A stretch of 64,000 nt of DNA from Chryseobacterium hagamense (lineage in GTDB: Bacteria; Bacteroidota; Bacteroidia; Flavobacteriales; Weeksellaceae): contig NZ_BJYJ01000019.1 of NCBI RefSeq assembly GCF_007991455.1, positions 25,636 through 89,635 on the forward strand. Direction: 5' to 3'. Below are positions 38,453 through 45,805 of the stretch, in pieces; positions within the stretch are counted from its first letter, which is position 1; each line of letters begins with the position of its first letter. The position numbers and the translations under genes are program-made. The notes beneath the pieces are model-generated. The model did not search any database, was not told where the DNA came from, and saw only the letters and a list, made by a program, of their open reading frames with translations.

Positions 38453-40342
38453 ATGAAAACCGGATATTCAAGACCGTCGATAATCTTTAAAATGATCTTC
38501 CTGATGATTGTTTTCACCCATCAGCTCTCGTTCGGGAAAATAAGACTCCCGGATCTGGTCAGTGATAAAATGGTGCTGCAGCGTGATGTAGAGTTAAAAA
38601 TCTGGGGCTGGGCAGATCAGGGCGAAAACATTACCATCAGGTTCCGCAATGAAACCTACAATACTTCGCCGGACAAGACCGGGAAATGGTCTGTAAAGTT
38701 GAAGCCTCAGAAAGCGGGTGGTCCGTTTGTGATGGAAATCAATGAAATTACGATCCGGGATATCCTGGTGGGCGATGTCTGGCTGGCATCAGGACAATCC
38801 AATATGGAAACGCCTATTGCCCGGCTAACTGACCGTTTCCCGGAAATCAATGTTTCGGATTTCAATAAAATCAGATACTTCAAAGTGCCTACCCAGAACA
38901 ATGTGGAATCCGTTCAGGAGAACATCGCAACGGGCGGAAAATGGTTCACCGGAACGGCTTCGGAAGTGATGAACTGGACCGCTTTTGCTTATTTTTACGC
39001 ACTTGAAGCGTATGAACATACCAAAATTCCGCAGGGAATGCTGGTTTCCAGCCTGGGCGGTTCGGTCATTCAGAGCTGGATCAGCCAGGAGCATCTGAAG
39101 GATTTTCCCAATAACCTGATTGATAAGCAGGCATTGTCCGCACTCAATTCCTCAAAACTCGACAAAGGAAGGAATCTTTGGAATCAGAAGGATTTTGACG
39201 ACGCAGACTGGCAGAAAGCAAAAGTTCCCGGAACATGGAAAGAAAACGGAATCCAGGCCAAAGGAACCGTCTGGTTCAGGAAAAATTTTGACCTTCCCCT
39301 TTCCATGGACGGAAAGTTTGCCCGGCTGTACCTTGGGGTGATGGTCGACAGCGATTCGGTTTTCGTCAACGGAAAAATCGTAGGTGCCACTTCATACACC
39401 TATCCACCAAGGAAATATGACATTCCCGGCGGAATTTTAAAAAAGGGGAAAAATACAATCGCCATCCAGCTTACGTCTAACTTCGGAAACGGTGAATTCG
39501 TTGCCGACAAGTCTTATAAAATCGTGGGAGACGGTGTTGTGATTGATTTAACGGGCGAATGGAAATACAATATCGGCCGGGATATAAGCAGAGACGAAGA
39601 TTATAAATCGAAGCTGAAAAATCTGCGGAATACGCCTTCCGGATTATACAACGGGATGATTTACCCGATCCGCGATTACAAAGTGCGGGGTACCATCTGG
39701 TATCAGGGCGAAAGCAACGCCGGCCAGTCTGAGAATTATGCCGTTCTTCTGGAAAACCTGATCGAAAACTGGAGGGAAGTGTTTCAATGGAAACAGATGC
39801 CGTTTTTATTGGTCCAGCTTCCCAATTTTATGGAAAAAACAGACGATCCCAATGCTCCAAGCGGATGGGCGGGAATCCGTGAAGCCCAGTTTAAGACTTC
39901 ACAGACGGTTCCGTATACCGTAATGAGCGTGAATTATGATCTGGGGGAATGGAATGACATTCATCCCCTTAATAAAAAAGATATGGCAAAACGGCTGTTC
40001 CTGGCCGCCCGTAAACTGGTGTACGGTGAGAGGTTGGTCAGCAGCGGCCCTGTCTTTAAGTCGATGAAGGTAGAAAATTCAACGGTGATCCTTTCATTCG
40101 ACAACGTAGGAAAAGGATTGAAAAGCAGAAACAGAGCGCTGAAACATTTTGCCATTGCCGGAAGCGATAAAAAGTTTGTCTGGGCCGAAGCCAAAATCAA
40201 AGGCAATACCGTTGTGGTCAGCAGCAAGGAAATCAAAAAACCGGTAGCGGTACGGTATGCATGGAGCAACAATCCCGAAGAAGCCAATCTGGAAAATGCA
40301 GAAGGTCTGCTGGCATCGCCCTTCAGAACGGATGACTGGTAA
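38453..40342 (+). CDS. SGNH-family acetylesterase (sialate O-acetylesterase-like, CE20-like)
   Basis: 629 residues with a signal peptide ending QLSFGK. Block I is WLASGQSNMET with nucleophile Ser116, and another typical block is GTIWYQGESNAGQ. The catalytic Asp-x-x-His pair is in EWNDIHPLNKKD. A beta-galactosidase-like jelly-roll domain (about 230-365, including ARLYLGVMVDSDSVFVNGK) interrupts the esterase domain, as seen in CE20-type enzymes. The common label sialate esterase reflects the family; in this locus deacetylation of xylan or side-chain sugars is more likely. Confidence 0.87.
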   Translation: MKTGYSRPSIIFKMIFLMIVFTHQLSFGKIRLPDLVSDKMVLQRDVELKIWGWADQGENITIRFRNETYNTSPDKTGKWSVKLKPQKAGGPFVMEINEITIRDILVGDVWLASGQSNMETPIARLTDRFPEINVSDFNKIRYFKVPTQNNVESVQENIATGGKWFTGTASEVMNWTAFAYFYALEAYEHTKIPQGMLVSSLGGSVIQSWISQEHLKDFPNNLIDKQALSALNSSKLDKGRNLWNQKDFDDADWQKAKVPGTWKENGIQAKGTVWFRKNFDLPLSMDGKFARLYLGVMVDSDSVFVNGKIVGATSYTYPPRKYDIPGGILKKGKNTIAIQLTSNFGNGEFVADKSYKIVGDGVVIDLTGEWKYNIGRDISRDEDYKSKLKNLRNTPSGLYNGMIYPIRDYKVRGTIWYQGESNAGQSENYAVLLENLIENWREVFQWKQMPFLLVQLPNFMEKTDDPNAPSGWAGIREAQFKTSQTVPYTVMSVNYDLGEWNDIHPLNKKDMAKRLFLAARKLVYGERLVSSGPVFKSMKVENSTVILSFDNVGKGLKSRNRALKHFAIAGSDKKFVWAEAKIKGNTVVVSSKEIKKPVAVRYAWSNNPEEANLENAEGLLASPFRTDDW

Positions 40343-40592
40343 GTTTTGATCACTTAATCTATTTAAACTAATTCCAAAAATTAACCACAAAAGTTACAAA
40401 GGACAATACCGCAATGATGAGAATATAGAAAGTTCTTAAAAGATTAAAAATCTTTGATTTTTAATCTCCTATGGTCTAAAATATCTGTAATATTTTAACC
40501 TTCATCTCATGTGACTTATGTGCCAAAAAGCTTTTGTGATTAAATAAAAAGTTTAAACGATCTATTAAATAAATACGCAATAAATAACGATT
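40343..40592. repeat. AT-rich gap with intergenic repeat text
   Basis: The gap between the esterase and GH115 holds ACCACAAAAGTTACAAAGG and TTTGATTTTTAATCTC, which resemble parts of the 34343-35100 region. It also holds CTCATGTGACTTATGTGCC. No convincing promoter is seen. Confidence 0.4.
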
Positions 40593-43121
40593 ATGAAGAC
40601 GATATTCAACTATTTTTCTCTTTTGGTCACTTTGGTTTTTACAACCATGGTCAAAGCCGCCGACCCGTTTATTTCTTTTGTGAAGGCGGAAAATTCGATG
40701 GGATTGAAAGAAGGCAGTTCAGGACTGACGCTGTTTTCGGACAGCGATTCGGACAAAGGGATTCTCCGTGCAGTGGCGAACCTTCAGTCAGATTTTCAGA
40801 AAGTAACCGGCATTCAGCCTACGCTTATTTCTCAAAATTCGGGGGTGAACGGAATGCTCATCATCATCGGTGAAGCTGGTAAAAGCAAAACCATCGATGC
40901 TCTGATTAAGCAAAAGAAGCTTGACGGAAAATCCCTGATGGGAAAAAATGAAAAATATATCATCCAGAATGTAAGCAATCCGTTTCCGGGTGTTTCCGAA
41001 GCGATTGTGATTGCGGGAAGCGACAAGCGGGGAACGATTTACGGGATTTACGAAATGTCGCAACAGATCGGTGTTTCGCCCTGGTATTACTGGGCGGATG
41101 TGCCGGTCGCGAGAAAGGAAAACGTATACTTTAAAAGAGGAATGTACACCGACGGAGAACCTGCCGTAGAATACCGGGGGATTTTCCTGAACGATGAAGA
41201 ACCTTCACTGGGAAGCTGGGCAAGAGCTACTTTCGGCGGCATTAATTCCAAATTCTATGAAAAAGTATTTGAGCTGATCCTGCGGATGAAAGGCAATTAT
41301 ATCTGGCCGGCGATGTGGGGGAAAGCGTTTTATGATGACGATGCCCTGAGCGGTCCTTTGGCCGATGAAATGGGAATTGTTATGGGAACTTCCCATCACG
41401 AACCGATGGCACTGGCACAGACCGACTGGCACCGGTACATCAAAAGAAACAACCTGCCGAATGTCTGGGATTATGCTAAAAATGCCGATGTTCTGCAGAA
41501 ATTCTGGAGATCCGGGATGGAAAGAAGCAAAAACTGGGAAAAGCTGGTCACCGTAGGCATGCGGGGCGACGGCGATGAAGCGATGGGAGAGGGTACCAAT
41601 ATTTCCTTACTTGAGAAAATCGTGAAAGACCAACGGAAGATCATTGCCGATGTCACCGGGAAAAAACCGGAAAGGACACCGCAGGTCTGGGCGTTGTACA
41701 AAGAAGTTCAGGATTATTATGACAAAGGAATGCGTGTTCCGGATGATGTCATCCTGCTGTTCTGCGACGACAACTGGGGCAACGTGAGAAAACTTCCGGA
41801 CCTTTCAAAGCCTTTGCACAAAGGCGGTTACGGAATGTATTACCATTTCGATTACGTAGGCGGACCGAGAAACTCCAAGTGGATCAACATCAGTCCGATC
41901 CAGCGCATCTGGGAGCAGATGAACCTTTCCTACGAGCATCAAGTGGATAAGGTTTGGGTAGTGAATGTGGGGGACCTGAAACCGATGGAATTCCCGATCA
42001 GCTTTTTCCTGGACATGGCCTGGAGCCCTAAACAATTTAATTCAAAAAATCTGTTTCAATACACAGAAAAATGGTCCGCGCAGCAGTTTGGTGAAAAACA
42101 CGCCAAAGAAATTGCGGAAATGATCAACACCTACGCAAAATACAACCGCCGCGTAACGCCAGAAACCCTGGACTGGAAAACATACAGCCTCCAGAATTAC
42201 AATGAATTTGAAACCGTCCTGAATGATTACCGGGCTTTAGCATTAAAGGCATTGCGTCTGAAACAGGACCTTCCTGCGGATTACCAGGATGCCTATTACC
42301 AGCTGGTGCTGTACCCGATTGATGCCTGCAGCAACCTGTACGAAATGTATTATGCCGTGGCCAGGAACAAAGAACTGGCCGCTAAAAAAGATCCGGAAGC
42401 CAATAAATACGCCGATCAGGTAAAACTGTGTTTCGAACGAAATGCTTATCTGGATAACTATTATAATCATGTAATGGCCGGCGGAAAATGGCAGCACATG
42501 ATGGACCAGATGCGGATCGGTTACAAAACCTGGGCCGACGGAAAGGAAAATATCATGCCTGAAGTAACCTACGTTTCCGATGCGGAAGTTCCGAAAGAAA
42601 AAGTCTTCCGGGAGAAAGACGGCTATGTTTCCATCGAAGCGGAACATTTTGCCCGGATGCAGAATTCAGACCGCATCCACTGGGAAGTGATTCCTGATTT
42701 CGGGAAAACAAAATCCGGCGTGACCACTTTTCCGCAGAATGCTTATCCTAAACCTGACGAAAACATATATCTGGAATATGACCTGAACTTTGAATCCAAA
42801 GGTGAATTTGAAGTCCAGCTGCTATTGGCTCCGACATTGAATTTCAATCACAACAGAGGACTGCGCTATGAAATTTCGTTCGACGGACAGGCCCCGCAGG
42901 TAGTAAATTTCAATGGCCATTACAAAGGTGAATTGGGAAGATGGCAGTCCGGACACATTATCCGATCGATGACCAGGCATCAGATTTCACAGCCCGGAAA
43001 TCACACGCTGCGGTTCAGGGTGCTGGAACCGGGAATTGTCCTGGAGAAAATCCTGATCGATACCGGTGGACTGAAACCAAGCTATCTCGGTGCCCCGGAA
43101 AGTGATTATACCGGAAAATAA
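40593..43121 (+). CDS. GH115 xylan alpha-1,2-glucuronidase
   Basis: 842 residues with a signal peptide ending MVKAA. GH115 enzymes remove glucuronate or 4-O-methylglucuronate from xylan, including internal residues of long chains. Diagnostic blocks are YRGIFLNDEEPSLGSWA, MKGNYIWPAMWGKAFYDDD, GTSHHEPMALAQTDW, VGMRGDGDEAMGEG, LLFCDDNWGNVRKLP and YYHFDYVGGPRNSKWIN. A C-terminal GH115 beta-domain (about 690-842, from GYVSIEAEHFARM) completes it. It is the last gene of the long hydrolase series and supplies the substrate for the uxuA branch. A terminator follows at once. Confidence 0.96.
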   Translation: MKTIFNYFSLLVTLVFTTMVKAADPFISFVKAENSMGLKEGSSGLTLFSDSDSDKGILRAVANLQSDFQKVTGIQPTLISQNSGVNGMLIIIGEAGKSKTIDALIKQKKLDGKSLMGKNEKYIIQNVSNPFPGVSEAIVIAGSDKRGTIYGIYEMSQQIGVSPWYYWADVPVARKENVYFKRGMYTDGEPAVEYRGIFLNDEEPSLGSWARATFGGINSKFYEKVFELILRMKGNYIWPAMWGKAFYDDDALSGPLADEMGIVMGTSHHEPMALAQTDWHRYIKRNNLPNVWDYAKNADVLQKFWRSGMERSKNWEKLVTVGMRGDGDEAMGEGTNISLLEKIVKDQRKIIADVTGKKPERTPQVWALYKEVQDYYDKGMRVPDDVILLFCDDNWGNVRKLPDLSKPLHKGGYGMYYHFDYVGGPRNSKWINISPIQRIWEQMNLSYEHQVDKVWVVNVGDLKPMEFPISFFLDMAWSPKQFNSKNLFQYTEKWSAQQFGEKHAKEIAEMINTYAKYNRRVTPETLDWKTYSLQNYNEFETVLNDYRALALKALRLKQDLPADYQDAYYQLVLYPIDACSNLYEMYYAVARNKELAAKKDPEANKYADQVKLCFERNAYLDNYYNHVMAGGKWQHMMDQMRIGYKTWADGKENIMPEVTYVSDAEVPKEKVFREKDGYVSIEAEHFARMQNSDRIHWEVIPDFGKTKSGVTTFPQNAYPKPDENIYLEYDLNFESKGEFEVQLLLAPTLNFNHNRGLRYEISFDGQAPQVVNFNGHYKGELGRWQSGHIIRSMTRHQISQPGNHTLRFRVLEPGIVLEKILIDTGGLKPSYLGAPESDYTGK

Positions 43122-43135
43122 TTTTATAAAATGTG

Positions 43136-43163
43136 AAACCATCGGATTGTTCCGGTGGTTTTT
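43136..43163 (+). terminator. intrinsic terminator after GH115
   Basis: AAACCATCGGA (43136-43146) and TCCGGTGGTTT (43151-43161) form an 11-bp stem with one G-T pair and a TTGT loop, followed by more T residues. It marks the end of the large hydrolase block. Confidence 0.75.
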
Positions 43164-43289
43164 CTTTTGGTAATTTAATATGCCATTCAATTCAACCGGA
43201 AAATTCGGTAACTTTAATCTATTGATTTTAAATAGCATAATTTAATAGAGAGAATAATATAAAGTATTTGAAAATCAATGAGCAAAAGG

Positions 43290-43430
43290 ATTTATCAATA
43301 GCGTCGGGCTTTAGCCCGATGTAATGGATGAGGTTAAAATCCGGCTTTAGACAAAGCTTATGAATAATAATGTTTGGCTAAAGCCGATTATGATGCATCG
43401 TAGGGTAAATGGGCTAAAGCCCATTCTTAC
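43290..43430. repeat. cluster of GGGCTTTAGCCC-type palindromes
   Basis: At least three elements occur here: TCGGGCTTTAGCCCGA (about 43304-43319), a diverged CCGGCTTTAG with its partner GGCTAAAGCC (43341 and 43376), and ATGGGCTAAAGCCCAT (about 43409-43424). The core is constant while the outer pairs change together. Related copies are at 20799 and 22836. Confidence 0.7.
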
Positions 43431-43470
43431 TGATCATAATATTCACCCAACCGATTTAAAAATAAATAAA

Positions 43471-43608
43471 ATGAAACGAAGCGCAGAAAACAAAATTCAA
43501 ATCCTGAAAGATGCAATCCGGAAAGGAATCGACAGTGGAATCGCTAAAGATTTTAATGCTGAAAAACATCTTCAGTTTTTAAAAGACAAAATGAAAAAGA
43601 GTAATTAA
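43471..43608 (+). CDS. small ParD-like antitoxin fragment
   Basis: 45 residues from ATG 43471. IQILKDAIRKGIDSGIAKDF followed by NAEKHLQFLKDKMKKSN resembles the C-terminal toxin-binding half of ParD/CopG antitoxins. The N-terminal ribbon-helix-helix is missing, and no ParE toxin gene follows. The longer frame from 43360 only adds codons from the palindromic repeats. It could be a remnant, or a small orphan regulator. Confidence 0.5.
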   Translation: MKRSAENKIQILKDAIRKGIDSGIAKDFNAEKHLQFLKDKMKKSN

Positions 43609-43672
43609 ATATTGTCAAAAACAAAGCGGGGTGAAATTACATTAATTTATCGTCTTTTAAAATCAGCCTGTT

Positions 43673-44440
43673 ATGATACACTCAACAAAAAATCAACTGG
43701 AATATGCTTCGCTGAAACCTGATGGCGTACTGAAAGATCTTGCAGAAAGCATCTGGATGATGAAATACCATGCGGATGAAACGGAAGGAAGCATTATTGT
43801 TCCGGATGGGAAAATAGATTTGGCTGTCCTGGTGATGGAGGATGAAAGCTTTGAAATCTTTATGTCCGGGATCTTTACCGGTCCGGTAATCAAACCGCCG
43901 TTTCCGAAATCAAAAATGTTTGTAATGAGTTTTCATCCGGCAGCCGCTGAATATATTTTTAAACGGTCTTTTGCAGATTTAAAAAACAGCAGACAGAAGC
44001 TTCCTGGCGGTTACTGGGGATTCTCCAACGACGACTTTTCAGATCTTGAACGCTTTTATGAAAAGGCCTGCAACATTATTTCCCTGAATTTAACAAAAGC
44101 CGTAGATTCCCGGAAACTCAAACTGTTTGAACTGATTTATTCTTCGAAAGGAGCCGTTACGGTAAACGAACTGGCACAACAGACCGGATGGAGCAGCCGC
44201 CAGATAAACCGCTATTTCAACAAGTGGCTGGGCCTATCGTTAAAGGCTTACCTCAACATCATCCGTTTTTCAAACTCCATGAGACAGGTCAAAAACGGCA
44301 ATTTCTATCCGGAACTGAACTATGGCGACCAGTCCCATTTCATCAGGGAGGTAAAAAAATTCGCAGGGGTAAAGCCTACCCTTTTAAATAAAAACGAAAA
44401 CGACCGATTTATCCAATTGAGCATGATGCCCGAAGACTAA
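43673..44440 (+). CDS. AraC-family transcriptional regulator
   Basis: 255 residues. The N-terminal sensing domain (about 1-145) has the IVPDGKIDLAVLV and MSFHPAAAEYIF blocks of AraC proteins carrying a DUF6597-like domain. The C-terminal helix-turn-helix (about 155-250) carries VNELAQQTGWSSRQINRYFN and YGDQSHFIREVKKFAGVKPT. It lies 30 bases before a VOC-domain gene, a frequent pairing. It is unlike the AraC genes at the left end. There is no evidence that it controls the xylan genes. Confidence 0.88.
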   Translation: MIHSTKNQLEYASLKPDGVLKDLAESIWMMKYHADETEGSIIVPDGKIDLAVLVMEDESFEIFMSGIFTGPVIKPPFPKSKMFVMSFHPAAAEYIFKRSFADLKNSRQKLPGGYWGFSNDDFSDLERFYEKACNIISLNLTKAVDSRKLKLFELIYSSKGAVTVNELAQQTGWSSRQINRYFNKWLGLSLKAYLNIIRFSNSMRQVKNGNFYPELNYGDQSHFIREVKKFAGVKPTLLNKNENDRFIQLSMMPED

Positions 44441-44470
44441 TTTTGTCCTGTTAATCAAGCAAGAGACATT

Positions 44471-44845
44471 ATGAATTTAAATCATATCAATCTGGTCGTG
44501 AAAGAGGTAGATCCGGCCGTTCATCTGTTTACCCATTATCTGGGATTTAGTTTAATCGTCAACCGCAACAGCAAAATGGCCGTACTGGAAAACAGTCATC
44601 AGTTTGTTTTGGTGCTTTGGGGACAGGAATTAAACAGGCAGGAAGGTATACCGGAATATCCGGAGAATTTCCACATCGGGTTTTACCGGCAGGATGAAGA
44701 AGCGGTTTGGGAACTGTATAACAAACTGAAAGGACACGAAGGTTTACAGCTGGATGCCGAACCAAAGAAAATCAGGAATACGTTCGGGTTTTACTTCTAT
44801 TTTGAGCAGCTGATGATTGAGATCAGTGTGAATCCGTTTAAATAA
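44471..44845 (+). CDS. VOC-superfamily (glyoxalase/bleomycin-resistance-like) protein
   Basis: 124 residues, one glyoxalase-type domain: MNLNHINLVVKEVDPAVHLF at the start, YLGFSLI, and FEQLMIEISVNPFK at the end. Metal-ligand-like positions include His5 and the final Glu. The reaction is unknown; members range from lyases to drug-binding proteins. It is probably co-transcribed with the AraC regulator upstream, and a terminator follows. Confidence 0.82.
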   Translation: MNLNHINLVVKEVDPAVHLFTHYLGFSLIVNRNSKMAVLENSHQFVLVLWGQELNRQEGIPEYPENFHIGFYRQDEEAVWELYNKLKGHEGLQLDAEPKKIRNTFGFYFYFEQLMIEISVNPFK

Positions 44846-44881
44846 AACATCGCTTAAGTACTGTTTAAATCGATTAAAAAT

Positions 44882-44920
44882 AACTTCCGTTAAAGCAAAT
44901 TTGATGGAAGTTTTCTTTTT
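44882..44920 (+). terminator. intrinsic terminator after the VOC gene
   Basis: AACTTCC (44882-44888) pairs with GGAAGTT (44906-44912), followed by a T-rich run to 44920. It isolates the AraC-VOC pair from the GH30 promoter region. Confidence 0.6.
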
Positions 44921-45347
44921 TAGAATTAATAATGTGAATTTTGACAGGATTTAATTTTTTTTAAATCGGCGGCAGAACCATTAGGCTCTGAAAGTGCGGT
45001 ATTAGTGATCGCGGCATTGCTCGGATGAATCATAAATGAATTTGTTTAAACCCTGAAGGGGCTTAATCCTCAAATACCGTTTGTTTTTCACATGATCCGG
45101 ATTCACGTCAACCTACAGAATATTTCACCGTTTCGTCCGATCTGTGATGACAGACCCACTTTTCGGTTAATTTTTTTTCTTCAGAACAGGGTTTTTGAAG
45201 ATGAAAATCAATTATTTAATACTTCTGAAAACAAAATTTGTAAAATCTAAATCATTATAATGATGATATTTACGTTTTTGATTCTCAATTATATATGTCT
45301 TGGTTTAGATTTGTTTAAATTCAGGGATCATTCATTTGAAAAAATAA
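44921..45347. other. AT-rich intergenic region upstream of the GH30 promoter
   Basis: No gene is seen. It contains one degenerate GAA-loop element (CCCTGAAGGGG at about 45053) and AT-rich text. The regulatory element for GH30 begins just after it. Confidence 0.4.
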
Positions 45348-45389
45348 AGTGTAAATTATACATTTATTTGAAATAGAATCTTATATTTG
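45348..45389 (+). promoter_or_regulatory. operator-promoter element of GH30 (shared pentose element)
   Basis: Operator-like TGTAAATTATACA (45350-45362, TGT-N7-ACA, preceded by AAAG) lies 19 bases before TATATTTG (45382-45389), a TAnnTTTG promoter element. The same order and nearly the same spacing, with the common text TTATTTGAAA/GAATCTTATATTTG, recur before GH3 and araB. The operator covers the expected -33 region, which fits repression. Confidence 0.7.
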
Positions 45390-45805
45390 TTTTTAACGGA
45401 ATGTGAAATTTTATTCATAATGGAATATAATTTCATACTTATTGAATTTTTTTGATAAAGACTGTGTTTTAATTCGTCAGTGATTTAAAATCATTACGAT
45501 TTTCCCATAATGAAGAATGATATTCAGTAATAATTTTCTGTCATAAACATTTTTCTGAAAATAAAACAGACCAACCCGCCAAACCACAGAATACGATGAA
45601 AACATAACTCTTTTTTATCTCTCGTATCCGGATTATCTTCCGAATGGATAACAAGGACACGGAGGCACATTCCCACCAATTTATTTCATGATCTGAACCT
45701 GACTTTTCAACGGTCGGGAAGGTTTCTTCATGACAAAAAACAACATTAAAAATAGATATTACACTTCAGCGGCTTGCTGAAACTTTAACCTTAAACAATG
45801 AGACT
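45390..45805 (+). other. long untranslated leader of GH30
   Basis: About 410 bases separate the predicted transcription start from the GH30 ATG. No conserved reading frame is seen. Small inverted repeats such as TGATTT/AAATCA (about 45481-45496) are present but weak. The length is unusual compared with about 80 and 155 bases for the matching GH3 and araB promoters. Confidence 0.4.

Noticed and set aside
38453..40342. Literal sialate esterase function
   Set aside because: The family name reflects distant homology. Nothing in the locus handles sialic acid, and the xylan context makes acetyl-xylan or side-chain deacetylation more likely.
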